The notes under the pieces are model-generated. The model saw only the letters and a list, made by a program, of their open reading frames with translations, did not search any database and was not told the DNA's origin. A stretch of 64,000 nucleotides of DNA from Tychonema sp. LEGE 06208 (GTDB lineage Bacteria; Cyanobacteriota; Cyanobacteriia; Cyanobacteriales; Microcoleaceae), in assembly GCF_015207505.1 (NCBI RefSeq), contig NZ_JADEWT010000021.1, positions 1 to 64,000 on the forward strand. The letters are read 5' to 3'. How positions within the stretch are numbered: position 1 is the first letter of the stretch; each line of letters begins with the position of its first letter. A program made the position numbers and the translations under genes. This document shows, piece by piece, positions 26,328 through 34,984 of this stretch.

Positions 26328-26666
26328 CTATGCTTGCGGTTTCCAGACAGTTTCCGAGCCCTGGCCCCAAAAACCATCGTATTTTGTCACCTTAATATCG
26401 CCTAAAACCTTAGTTTGGCAGGACAAACGGCGGTTCGATGCGGGAGAATGGGGAGGAAGCGAAAGTCGGGCTTTTTCGCGCCACTCGGGCTCGGAAACTT
26501 CACCCTCGATGCTAACGGCGCAGGTGCCGCAAGTGCCTAGCCCGTGGCAGTTGATGACTTTGGCGTTACCATTGTAGAGATCGATGCCGTTTTTGAGCAA
26601 AACTTCACGGAGATTCGATTCGCGATCGCACTCAAATGTTTTTCCTTGCGCTTGTACCTTGACCAC
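26328..26666 (-). CDS. 2Fe-2S ferredoxin-like protein
   Basis: The 112-residue protein is a plant-type ferredoxin fold that carries electrons. The cluster ligands are in CHGLGTCGTC, a Cys-x5-Cys-x2-Cys spacing, with the fourth in RLSCQTKV. Classical photosynthetic ferredoxins have Cys-x4-Cys-x2-Cys, so this is the divergent type found beside PetF in cyanobacteria. The C-terminus (FWGQGSETVWKPQA) extends beyond the usual end. The start is a GTG at 26666. It lies between thiO and cimA but has no clear link to either. Confidence 0.88.
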   Translation of the reverse strand: MVKVQAQGKTFECDRESNLREVLLKNGIDLYNGNAKVINCHGLGTCGTCAVSIEGEVSEPEWREKARLSLPPHSPASNRRLSCQTKVLGDIKVTKYDGFWGQGSETVWKPQA

Positions 26667-26783
26667 AGCAATTTACCCCAATTAGATTTATGTTAATTTT
26701 CCTATATATTATCGCATTTATTTCAAATAAATTCATCTAATATAATAAGTCATATCTTACCAAATTCTCGATCCCAATTCCCC

Positions 26784-28397
26784 ATGACAAATCGGCTCTG
26801 GATATACGATACCACACTGCGAGACGGCGCTCAGTGCGAGGGACTGTCTCTATCTCTCGAAGACAAACTGCGAATTGCCCGTCAGTTAGACAGTTTAGGA
26901 ATTCCCTTTATCGAAGGCGGCTGGCCGGGAGCTAATCCTAAGGACGTACAGTTTTTTTGGCGGCTCAAAGAAGAGCCACTAACTCAAGCAGAAGTTGTAG
27001 CTTTTTGTTCCACTAGGCGGCCGGGAAAAACCGCAGCTAATGATGAAATGTTGCAGCCTATTTTGTCGGCCGGTACTCGTTGGGTAACGCTGTTTGGTAA
27101 ATCGTGGGATTTGCACGTTATTGAAGGTTTGAAAACGACCCTAGATGAAAATTTGGCGATGATTCGAGATACCGTTGAATATTTGCGGAGTCAGGGAAGG
27201 CGCGTTATTTACGATGCAGAACACTGGTTTGACGGCTACAAACATAATCCCGATTATGCTCTTCAAACTTTAGCAGCGGCGGCGGAAGCCGGTGCAGAAT
27301 GGCTGGTGCTTTGCGATACTAACGGCGGCACTTTACCCCACGAAGTAACTCAAGTAGTTCGCGATGTCTTAGCATTTTTAGCAACAAAAAGTACAACATT
27401 TTTACACTTAGGAATTCACACTCACAACGACTCAGGAGTTGCGGTTGCTAATGCTTTAGCTGCTGTGCAGGAAGGCGTGACGATGGTGCAGGGAACTATT
27501 AACGGTTACGGCGAACGCTGCGGCAATGCCGATTTGTGTTCTTTGATTCCTAATTTTCAGCTTAAATTGGGTTATAATTGCATTCAAGACGAGCAATTAG
27601 TTAAATTAACTCAAGCCAGTCGATCGATCAGCGAAATTGTCAACCTTGCTCCCGACGATCGCGCTCCTTTTGTCGGTCTTTCGGCTTTTGCTCACAAGGG
27701 CGGCATTCACGTATCGGCGGTAGAGAAAAATCCGCTGACTTACGAACACTTGGAACCAGAAAAAATCGGGAACTGTCGCCGCATTGTGATTTCGGATCAA
27801 GCTGGTTTAAGCAATGTTTTGGCGAAGGCCCGCACTTTTGGAATCGAACTCGATCGCAAAAATCCTGCTTGTCGCCAAATTCTGGAAAAATTAAAAGCTT
27901 TGGAAAGTCAAGGATATCAATTTGAAGGCGCTGAGGCGAGTTTTGAATTGTTAATGCGGGAGGCTTTGTCACAGCGCCAGCGGTGGTTTGAAATTAAGGG
28001 ATTTCAAGTGCACTGCGATAAGGTTGGCGAAGAGTGTACGGCTTTAGCAACTGTCAAATTATCAGTCAACGGTACAAATATTCTGGAATGTGCGGAAGGA
28101 AACGGCCCAGTTTCCGCTTTGGATTCGGCTTTACGGAAAGCTTTGGTGAATTTTTATCCGGCGATTGCACATTTTTATCTGACAGATTACAAAGTGCGAA
28201 TTCTCGACTCTGGTGCGGGTACTTCTGCTAAAACGCGCGTTTTATTGGAATCGAGCAACCGCCAGCAGCGGTGGACAACTGTAGGGGTTTCTACGAATAT
28301 TTTGGATGCTTCTTGTCAGGCGGTTGTTGAAGGTTTGGAGTACGGTTTGGTGCTGGACAATCAAGAGGCGATTCCCCTAGTTTGTCGGGTTCATTAA
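26784..28397 (+). CDS. cimA: Citramalate synthase
   Basis: CimA condenses acetyl-CoA with pyruvate to (R)-citramalate, the first step of the threonine-independent isoleucine route. The 537-residue length is typical. The catalytic TIM barrel starts YDTTLRDGAQCEGLSLS, with EGGWPGANPKD and the metal-binding HTHNDSGVAVAN. A GGIHVSAVEKNP segment and the C-terminal regulatory LeuA-dimer domain (about 395-530) distinguish it from homocitrate synthase and support CimA. The ATG at 26784 is clear. It converges with the peptide exporter gene, and a shared terminator hairpin lies between them. Confidence 0.93.
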   Translation: MTNRLWIYDTTLRDGAQCEGLSLSLEDKLRIARQLDSLGIPFIEGGWPGANPKDVQFFWRLKEEPLTQAEVVAFCSTRRPGKTAANDEMLQPILSAGTRWVTLFGKSWDLHVIEGLKTTLDENLAMIRDTVEYLRSQGRRVIYDAEHWFDGYKHNPDYALQTLAAAAEAGAEWLVLCDTNGGTLPHEVTQVVRDVLAFLATKSTTFLHLGIHTHNDSGVAVANALAAVQEGVTMVQGTINGYGERCGNADLCSLIPNFQLKLGYNCIQDEQLVKLTQASRSISEIVNLAPDDRAPFVGLSAFAHKGGIHVSAVEKNPLTYEHLEPEKIGNCRRIVISDQAGLSNVLAKARTFGIELDRKNPACRQILEKLKALESQGYQFEGAEASFELLMREALSQRQRWFEIKGFQVHCDKVGEECTALATVKLSVNGTNILECAEGNGPVSALDSALRKALVNFYPAIAHFYLTDYKVRILDSGAGTSAKTRVLLESSNRQQRWTTVGVSTNILDASCQAVVEGLEYGLVLDNQEAIPLVCRVH

Positions 28398-28417
28398 CTA
28401 AGAAGATTGGGCGGTGA

Positions 28418-28455
28418 GATAAAATACCGGGCGGTTTCTAACCGCCGTCTTATCT
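28418..28455. terminator. Bidirectional terminator between cimA and the exporter
   Basis: GGCGGTT (28430-28436) pairs with AACCGCC (28440-28446), and outer GATAA/TTATC bases extend the stem. It lies between two convergent stop codons. Confidence 0.6.
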
Positions 28456-28468
28456 ACTACAATTTTGT

Positions 28469-30679
28469 TTAAGGATGCAAAAACTCTAAATGATCTCCGG
28501 GAACAGATCGCAATCTAGCCGCCGATCCTTGCACTTTCAACCTGCCGCGTTCTAACATGATAATCCAATCGGCGCGATCGATCACTCGCGGCCTGTGACT
28601 GATAAAAATCGTGGTTTTCCCGTGCCGGTACATCAGCAAATTTTCCAAAACTTCCGCCTCGCTGGCGGGGTCTAGCCCTGCGGTAGATTCGTCTAAAATC
28701 AATACGGGCGGGTTGTTGAGAATCGCGCGGGCGATCGCCAATCTCTGTCTTTGTCCCCCAGAAATATTCGCTCCAAACTCCCCTAAAACAGTTTGATACT
28801 TATCAGGTAATTGGCTGATAAACTCATCAGCCCCCGCAAGTTTACACACTTTCACAATCTGTTCAAAGCTAGCATCTGGACTCCCCAAACGAAAATTATC
28901 TATAATCGAACGGCTCCAAAAATGCGCTTCTTGAGGAACTAGAACCACCTGCTGTCTGAGACTGTCTAGAGACAAATCTTGCAAATTGTAACCGCCAATT
29001 CTCACATTACCCGATTGCAGCGGATACAAACCAGCAATTACCTTAGCAAGCGTACTTTTTCCGCAACCAGAATAGCCGATTAAAGCAATTGCTTGACCCC
29101 CAGGAAACGTCACAGAAAAATTTTCCAGCAAGTCAAGTCTACCGGGATAGTGAAAATTCACATTCTTGCAAACAATCTCATCGCGACCTTGAATCGTGAC
29201 CGCAGGTTTATTACTATCATTCTTAGTTTCCGGTGCAGCATCAATCACTTCGGAAAGCCGTTGAGTTGCTGTCTGAACGCGAGTCATTTCATCACTAAAT
29301 CCGACTAAAGAAGTCACCCAAGTAGTAAGGTTTTGATTCATACTGATAAACGCCAGCAACTGACCGATACTCAATACCTTGTCAATCACCAAACCGCTGC
29401 CCAACCACAGCAAAGTAATGCCACCAGCAGAAGCAATAAAACCCGAAAAAATATTATTGAGGATGCCAATTTGTGTAGTGCGGAAAGTGAGATTTGCTAA
29501 GCGACCGAAGCGGCTTTGAAATTCCTCCCAAAGTTGCTGGGCGCTGCTAGTAGTTTTTACAGTCAGCGCGCCTTTAAACGTTTCGACTAAAACGCCTTGA
29601 GTTTCTGCTTCCAGCACAAATAAATTCCGCGTCTTTTGCTGCAATACTGGCAGAAATACTACTGTAGATGCAGTCATCAATAGAGCGATCGCTGTTGCAG
29701 CCAACGTTAGTTGCGTGCTGTAAAACAACATAAAAATAAAAGAAACTACCGCTATAAAAAATTGACTGGGCAAGCTGATAGCTACTTGAGAAACTAATTT
29801 ATTTATTTCTTGGATATCTTGTAATCTACTGACGATTTCGCCGCTGCGTCTGGTTTCGTAAAAGCTCAAAGGCAAGCGCAGAAATTTCCGCCCAAATTCC
29901 ATCACCAATCCTAACTCTAAACGCTGGGAAAATTGAGCAATTAAGTTCGACTCAACTAATCCTAAACTGCTGCTAAAAAAATTCATAATTATAACTGCGA
30001 TCGCCACACTTGCCAAAAGTTGCGTGTCGCCCCGCACCAGGATGTCGTCGGTGAGCAGTTGAACTAAAAAAGGCGACGAAATAGACAGCAAACCCAACAC
30101 TACATTCATCAACAATGCTTCGATTAAAATGTGGCGGTAAATCCCAACCCGGCGCATCCATTTTTGTAAGGAATTGGCGGGCGGTTGACCGTCTGCTTCT
30201 GCAAAAAACCGCTCTGGATCTGGGTCTACTAGCAAGCACAGCCAATCTGTCCAACCCGCTGCTAATTCTTCTTTAGAAACATAGCGCAGACCAATGGCGG
30301 GATCTGCGATCGCATATTTATTGCCCTGTTTTCCGTACAAAACAACCCAATGATACCCGCTCCAGTGAATAATGGCCGGCAAAGGTGCTTCATCAATTTT
30401 GTCTAAAATAGCAGCGGCTGCTCGCACGGATCGAGCATTAAGACCGATCGCCTCAGCCCCCTGTTTCAAACCCAGTAAAGTCGTCCCCTTTTGACCGGTA
30501 CCGGCAAATTCTCGCAAGCGACTAATTGTAAAATTCTGTCCGTAAAATTTGGCGATAGAAGCCAAACAAGCCGCCCCGCAATCTTCTTCACTTTGCTGGA
30601 GAACAACCTGATATTTCTTAAACCTGTTTACTTGTCCGAATAATGGCATTTTGCCGATCAAAGGAATATTTTTTAACAT
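28469..30679 (-). CDS. Peptidase-containing ABC exporter (C39-type PCAT)
   Basis: The 736-residue protein both cleaves and exports leader peptides ending in Gly-Gly. The N-terminal C39 cysteine protease (about 22-150) has QSEEDCGAACLASIAKFYG with Cys34, and a catalytic His/Asp pair in GYHWVVLYG and IADPAIG. Six membrane helices span about 165-450. The nucleotide-binding domain has Walker A GYSGCGKST at 535, signature ISGGQRQRLAIARA and Walker B VLILDEST. It is transcribed in the same direction as, and downstream of, three genes encoding double-glycine peptides (30813-31736). An HlyD adaptor is encoded divergently beyond them. Together they make a type I peptide export system. Confidence 0.95.
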   Translation of the reverse strand: MLKNIPLIGKMPLFGQVNRFKKYQVVLQQSEEDCGAACLASIAKFYGQNFTISRLREFAGTGQKGTTLLGLKQGAEAIGLNARSVRAAAAILDKIDEAPLPAIIHWSGYHWVVLYGKQGNKYAIADPAIGLRYVSKEELAAGWTDWLCLLVDPDPERFFAEADGQPPANSLQKWMRRVGIYRHILIEALLMNVVLGLLSISSPFLVQLLTDDILVRGDTQLLASVAIAVIIMNFFSSSLGLVESNLIAQFSQRLELGLVMEFGRKFLRLPLSFYETRRSGEIVSRLQDIQEINKLVSQVAISLPSQFFIAVVSFIFMLFYSTQLTLAATAIALLMTASTVVFLPVLQQKTRNLFVLEAETQGVLVETFKGALTVKTTSSAQQLWEEFQSRFGRLANLTFRTTQIGILNNIFSGFIASAGGITLLWLGSGLVIDKVLSIGQLLAFISMNQNLTTWVTSLVGFSDEMTRVQTATQRLSEVIDAAPETKNDSNKPAVTIQGRDEIVCKNVNFHYPGRLDLLENFSVTFPGGQAIALIGYSGCGKSTLAKVIAGLYPLQSGNVRIGGYNLQDLSLDSLRQQVVLVPQEAHFWSRSIIDNFRLGSPDASFEQIVKVCKLAGADEFISQLPDKYQTVLGEFGANISGGQRQRLAIARAILNNPPVLILDESTAGLDPASEAEVLENLLMYRHGKTTIFISHRPRVIDRADWIIMLERGRLKVQGSAARLRSVPGDHLEFLHP

Positions 30680-30743
30680 TTTGCCAATTGAATAATGAGT
30701 AGAGCATAATGAACACTACTCCTCACCCACTACCCAATCAGCA

Positions 30744-30773
30744 AAAAGCACCCATAAAGTTATGGGTGCTTTT
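30744..30773 (-). terminator. Strong hairpin after peptide gene A
   Basis: AAAAGCACCCATA (30744-30756) pairs perfectly with TATGGGTGCTTTT (30761-30773) around AAGT. On the minus strand it follows the first peptide gene. A decayed copy near 31083-31109 follows peptide gene B, showing that the duplicated unit included the terminator. Confidence 0.85.
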
Positions 30774-30812
30774 CAATCAAGAGTTAGAGAGCTGAATTCA
30801 CAGCCCTAAATT

Positions 30813-31004
30813 TTATGAGTAGCCGTAGCGGACTACTCTTCTGAAGGAACCGTCGCAATTCCGGCGGTAAACTACCCAACTGCGGCGGCGTCCACGGTTA
30901 CAGTCGTTGTAGCGATTATTGGCATAATAGTAACCGCCGTTGACGCTAGCTGATTCTTCAGGGGTGAGTTCAGCAAACAGTGAATTTTCCTTAGTGTCTT
31001 TCAT
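30813..31004 (-). CDS. Double-glycine leader peptide precursor A (Arg/Tyr-rich)
   Basis: The 63-residue precursor has a 24-residue leader ending FAELTPEESASVNGG, the form cleaved by C39 exporters. The predicted core is 39 residues, begins YYYANNRYNDC and ends RRVVRYGYS. It has ten Arg, seven Tyr, one Trp and only two Cys (core positions 11 and 26), which could form one disulfide. Net charge is about +8. An AAAGGAG ribosome-binding site precedes the ATG. It is nearly identical to the gene at 31150. No lanthionine, radical-SAM or cyclodehydratase gene is nearby. It may be an unmodified cationic bacteriocin or a signalling peptide. I know no described family with this core. Confidence 0.82.
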   Translation of the reverse strand: MKDTKENSLFAELTPEESASVNGGYYYANNRYNDCNRGRRRSWVVYRRNCDGSFRRVVRYGYS

Positions 31005-31149
31005 GATTTGACTCCTTTCAAGGTTAAAAGTTTTTAACAGAAACTAGAAATTATTTACAATTTCTACAGCCTCGCTCAAATAAAGCACAATGAAATTATG
31101 GGTGCTTTCTCGATCGACAGTTAGAGAGCTGAATTCACAGCCCTAAACT

Positions 31150-31341
31150 TTATGAGTAGCCGTAGCGGACTACTCTTCTGTAGGAACCGTCGCAATTCCG
31201 GCGGTAAACTACCCAACTGCGGCGGCTTCCACGGTTACAGTCGTTGTAGTTATTATTGGCATAATAGTAACCGCCGTTGACGCTAGCTGATTCTTCAGGG
31301 GTGAGTTCAGCAAACAGTGAATTTTCCTTAGTGTCTTTCAT
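31150..31341 (-). CDS. Double-glycine leader peptide precursor B (Arg/Tyr-rich)
   Basis: This 63-residue precursor is a tandem duplicate of the gene at 30813, 337 bases away. The 24-residue leader is identical in protein and DNA. The core differs at three places: Asn for Arg at core position 7, Ser for Arg at 15, and Tyr for Phe at 30. Net charge is about +6. Both Cys are kept. The ribosome-binding site and the upstream GATTTGACTCCTTT block are also duplicated. All amino acid changes lie in the core, which suggests that the leader is under constraint while the core diverges. The same exporter at 28469 should process it. Confidence 0.82.
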   Translation of the reverse strand: MKDTKENSLFAELTPEESASVNGGYYYANNNYNDCNRGSRRSWVVYRRNCDGSYRRVVRYGYS

Positions 31342-31511
31342 GATTTGACTCCTTTTAATTTGACAAGATGGAACGAGAACTATAAGTTTTATAAGTTTTA
31401 TATAGCCTCGTGTAATTACTAACTAATAGTTCTTTAAGTGCTGTGCGTGTTCCGGAATGTTACTGAGATATTTTCCAAATTTCTTTCGATCGCGCTACCA
31501 GACTCACCTAT

Positions 31512-31736
31512 CTAGACTATTAGGGTTTTGTAAGGGCGCGATCGGTTCGGATCGTACAGATACAACTGGTTCGGCTGCGGCATGAAAAACAGCATATTGA
31601 GGTCATTGCTGCTGTTTTCGCTCCCGCTGTTGCTGTTATTACTGCTGACACTGCTGGTAGGGCTGCCACCGCTGACAGTAGCAGATTCTCGTTCGGTGAG
31701 CTCGGTAAAGAATGAATTTTGTTGATTTTCCGGCAT
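31512..31736 (-). CDS. Double-glycine leader peptide precursor C (Ser/Asn-rich)
   Basis: The 74-residue protein shares the leader plan of its two neighbours: 24 residues, with FFTELTERESATVSGG before the cut. The core is quite different: about 50 residues, with a Ser/Asn-rich half (SVSSNNSNSGS) and a hydrophobic half (MLFFMPQPNQLYLYDPN). It has no cysteine. GAGG lies shortly before the ATG on the minus strand. It should be a substrate of the same exporter. The low-complexity part could also make it a structural or surface peptide rather than a bacteriocin. Confidence 0.72.
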   Translation of the reverse strand: MPENQQNSFFTELTERESATVSGGSPTSSVSSNNSNSGSENSSNDLNMLFFMPQPNQLYLYDPNRSRPYKTLIV

Positions 31737-32323
31737 GAGGAACTCCTATTAATACCTATGTACTTACTTACGTACATCTCCCCAAAAAACCGGGTAACAG
31801 CGCCAAAAATCATTAATGCAATGTCCTAGTTTCATGAATGTTGCCCGCTTTGTCCACCATTCTTGATGTTTGGGGAAATTTGCGGGTGGGGACAGCAAAG
31901 CTGTGCGGATTTTGACCTTGACCCCGTGAATTTTGATTTATATAGTCCTGGACGCACTCCTTGTCAGATACCGGGTTTTTTGAGGAAAATCTTTGGTTGC
32001 AGCCCGCAGACTCGATCGAAAACCCAGTTTTTTAGGGCTTGATTGGTAAGCCGTATTAGACTTCTCAACCTATCCTTGGTATCCGGAAAACGGAAAATAA
32101 ATATGACAAAAATAATAAACGATCGCTCTCTTCCTTTTCATTTTACTATTTGAAATGAGAGATGAAAACATTGAAAATAACGGATTTTATAAGGGTTTAG
32201 AGCTTGTATACAGTTGCATTGTTTTTTAGAACTGGTATCAAAACTCAAAACTATCCTCCTCCCCTCCAACTCAAAACTCAAAGCTCAAAGCTCAAAATTA
32301 TTCCTCTCACCCCAGCACCCACC
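31737..32323. other. Divergent promoter region of the peptide/export cluster
   Basis: No gene is visible. The region should contain the minus-strand promoter for the peptide genes and the plus-strand promoter for hlyD. Short ACCGGGTTTTTTGAGG/AAAACCCAGTTTTT pieces (about 31970-32040) form weak inverted repeats. An ACTCAAA/GCTCAAA heptamer run at about 32262-32300 lies just before the hlyD start. Confidence 0.5.
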
Positions 32324-33439
32324 ATGTCTCTCACTCCCGAACCCACACCCGCTGAAACCTTTAATAACGACCAGTTTTTGCCCCCTGTCAGCCGTTGGAC
32401 AAGTTTGGGGGGAATTTTGATGGTGGCCACCTTTGGCGGGGCGATCGCCCTGGCTAGTGTCACCAAATACAGCGCCACAGTCAAAGCAGAGGCGATCGTC
32501 CGTCCCGCCGGAGAAGTGCGCGTCGTGGAAGCGGCCACCGAAGGAACCGTCGAAAGCATTGCTGTCAGCGAAAATCAGACAGTGAAAGCCGGAGATACGA
32601 TCGCAGTTGTAGACGGTTCGCGTTTGGGAACTCAAAACAAGCAATTCCAAGACATTATTAATCAGTCTCAAGCAGCAGCACAGCAAATCAACCAGCAACT
32701 GCGCGACTTAGAAAATCAAATTTTGGCCAGCGCCAAACTTAAAAGCATCGAAAGTGGAAGTTCCGCCGAACAGGAATTAGTCGAATCCGCTTTAGTCAAA
32801 ATCGCCGCATCGCTGCCGGATGTTGCCGAGAAACTGGGTAGAAGTCGGCGGGTTTTGCTCGTCAAGCGATCGACCATCCAACAACAATTGACTCAAGCTA
32901 AAAAACAGCTAAATCAAGTTGAGTCACAACTCAAAAATAGCGTGATCCGCGCCCCCGCTGATGGTACAATTCTCAAATTGGAAGTACAAAATACCGGTCA
33001 AACCGTACAAGCGGGCAGCGCGATCGCCCAAATCGTCCCCAGCGACGTACCCCTGGTAGTCAAAGCCAAAGTCACATCCCAAGACATCGCCCGCATCCAA
33101 ATCGGTCAACCCGTACAGATCAGAATTTCCGCTTTACCCTTCCCCGACTACGGCACATTGAAAGGAACAGTCAGCGCGATCGCCCCAGATGCGATCGCCC
33201 CTCAAAATCCCGCCAATAATTCAGGTGGATCTTATTACGAAGTAGCAATCAAGCCCCAACAAACCTATTTAACAAAACTCCAATCCAGCAGCGGTCAATT
33301 CTTCGGAAATTCCCAGGTAAATACCCCCCGCCAGTATTCAATTCAATCGGGAATGGAGGGCAGAGCCGATATTATTACGGGCCAAGAAACAGTCCTCACA
33401 TTTATTTTACGTAAAGCCCGTTTGCTGACAGATTTGTGA
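32324..33439 (+). CDS. HlyD-family membrane fusion protein
   Basis: The periplasmic adaptor links an inner-membrane exporter to an outer-membrane channel. From the ATG at 32324 it has 371 residues. A single membrane anchor lies near 25-48 (GGILMVATFGGAIALASV). A biotinyl-lipoyl half follows (GTVESIAVSENQTVKAGD), then a coiled-coil hairpin rich in Gln and a second lipoyl half (IRAPADGTILKLEV), then a beta-barrel domain. A longer reading from a TTG at 32204 would add residues encoded by heptamer repeats, so I reject it. It is encoded divergently from the PCAT exporter and the peptide genes and is the natural partner of the exporter. An outer-membrane TolC partner must be encoded elsewhere. Confidence 0.92.
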   Translation: MSLTPEPTPAETFNNDQFLPPVSRWTSLGGILMVATFGGAIALASVTKYSATVKAEAIVRPAGEVRVVEAATEGTVESIAVSENQTVKAGDTIAVVDGSRLGTQNKQFQDIINQSQAAAQQINQQLRDLENQILASAKLKSIESGSSAEQELVESALVKIAASLPDVAEKLGRSRRVLLVKRSTIQQQLTQAKKQLNQVESQLKNSVIRAPADGTILKLEVQNTGQTVQAGSAIAQIVPSDVPLVVKAKVTSQDIARIQIGQPVQIRISALPFPDYGTLKGTVSAIAPDAIAPQNPANNSGGSYYEVAIKPQQTYLTKLQSSSGQFFGNSQVNTPRQYSIQSGMEGRADIITGQETVLTFILRKARLLTDL

Positions 33440-33617
33440 TTAGTCAGTTGTTAGTTGTTAGTTGTTAGTTGTTAGTTGTTAGTTGTTAGTTGTTAATTGT
33501 TAATTGTTAGTTGTCAACAGTCAGCAGTCAACAGTCAGCAGTCAACAGTCAGCCGTCAACAGTCAACAGTCAACAGTCAACAGTCAACAGTCAGCCGTCA
33601 ACAGTCAACAGTCAGAA
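33440..33617. repeat. TTAGTTG and CAACAGTCAGC heptamer arrays
   Basis: Two arrays lie back to back: (TTAGTTG)n up to about 33508, then (CAACAGT)n/(CAGCAGT)n up to about 33617. No gene is present in the spacer before trpS. Confidence 0.92.
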
Positions 33618-33685
33618 AATTACAAGAGCGGAAATTGAAATAACGTGTCAAAATAGAAATGTGAAATCAATTCTATTCTTTCCTC

Positions 33686-34696
33686 ATGGGTAAACAGCGC
33701 GTTCTTTCAGGAGTTCAGCCAACAGGCAATCTTCACCTAGGCAATTATCTCGGTGCCATTCGCAACTGGGTAGAAAATCAAAGCCAGTACGAAAACTACT
33801 TTTGCGTAGTCGATTTGCACGCAATCACCGCACCGCACAATCCAGCAACCCTAGCCTCCGACACTTACGCCATCGCCGCCCTTTATTTAGCTTGCGGCAT
33901 CGATTTAGAACATTCTACTATTTTCGTGCAATCCCACGTCTCGGCGCACACAGAACTAGCATGGCTGCTAAACTGCATTACGCCGATTAACTGGCTCGAA
34001 GATATGATTCAGTTTAAAGAAAAAGCAATTAAACAAGGCGAAAACGTCAACGCAGGCTTGCTAAATTATCCCGTATTGATGGCAGCAGACATCTTGCTTT
34101 ACGATGCCGACAAAGTACCAGTAGGAGAAGACCAAAAACAACATTTGGAACTCACCCGCGATCTAGTCATCAGATTAAATCACCAATTCGGCACACCAGA
34201 AAAACCCGTATTAAAACTTCCCGAACCGTTAATTAGGGCAGACGGCGCGAGAGTAATGAGTTTGACAGACGGTACGCGCAAAATGTCAAAATCCGACCCT
34301 TCCGAACAAAGTCGAATTAACTTATTAGATTCGCCAGAAACCATTACTAAAAAAATCAAGCGCTGCAAAACAGATGCCGTGCGGGGCTTAACCTTTGACG
34401 ACCCAGAACGCCCCGAAGCTAGAAATTTGCTAACACTTTATCTCCTGCTTTCCGGTAAATCTAAGGAAGAAGTTGCAGCGGAATGTGAAAACATGGGTTG
34501 GGGAGATTTCAAACCATTGTTGACAGAGACGACAATTAATGCCCTGAAACCAATTCAGGATAAATACAAGGAAATAATGGACGATCCGGGATATTTAGAG
34601 TCTGTACTACGTCGCGGCAAAGAACAAGCAGAAACCATTGCCAACAAAACTCTGACTAAGGTGAAAACCGCTTTCGGTTATTCTTTACCTGTTTAG
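33686..34696 (+). CDS. trpS: Tryptophanyl-tRNA synthetase
   Basis: This class I synthetase charges tRNA-Trp. At 336 residues it has the bacterial length. The HIGH-type motif reads PTGNLHLGNYLGA near residue 12, and the second signature KMSKSDPS is near 195. NYPVLMAADILLYDAD and VPVGEDQKQHLELTRD, which shape the tryptophan and ATP pockets, are intact. The ATG at 33686 fits the family start. It lies after heptamer arrays and before a similar array, with a MetF-like gene next on the same strand. Confidence 0.96.
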   Translation: MGKQRVLSGVQPTGNLHLGNYLGAIRNWVENQSQYENYFCVVDLHAITAPHNPATLASDTYAIAALYLACGIDLEHSTIFVQSHVSAHTELAWLLNCITPINWLEDMIQFKEKAIKQGENVNAGLLNYPVLMAADILLYDADKVPVGEDQKQHLELTRDLVIRLNHQFGTPEKPVLKLPEPLIRADGARVMSLTDGTRKMSKSDPSEQSRINLLDSPETITKKIKRCKTDAVRGLTFDDPERPEARNLLTLYLLLSGKSKEEVAAECENMGWGDFKPLLTETTINALKPIQDKYKEIMDDPGYLESVLRRGKEQAETIANKTLTKVKTAFGYSLPV

Positions 34697-34981
34697 TTGT
34701 TATTGGTTACTGGTTAGTTGTTAGTTGTTATTGGTTACTGGTTAGTTGTTAGTTGTTATTGGTTACTGGTTATTTGTTAGTTGTTATTGGTTACTGGTTA
34801 TTTGTTAGTTGTTAAGAATTACAACTGCCAACTGCCAACTGCCAACTGCCAACTGTCAACTGCCAACTGCCAACTGCCAACTGCCAACTGCCAACTGCCA
34901 ACTGTCAACTGCCAACTGCCAACTGCCAACTCCCAACTGTCAACTGTCAACTGTCAACTGCCAACTGCCAACTATCAACTA
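34697..34981. repeat. TTGGTTACTGG and (CAACTGC)n arrays
   Basis: From 34697 to about 34810 a unit of about 21-28 bases (TTGTTATTGGTTACTGGTTA) repeats. From about 34820 to 34981 CAACTGC/CAACTGT heptamers repeat. The array keeps one frame open into the next gene, so a naive start call is wrong there. Confidence 0.93.
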
Positions 34982-34984
34982 ACT

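Noticed and set aside
34781-34984. In-frame N-terminal extension of the MetF-like protein
   Set aside because: The 68 added residues are all QLPTANC-type repeats encoded by a heptamer array; the ATG at 34985 matches the family start.
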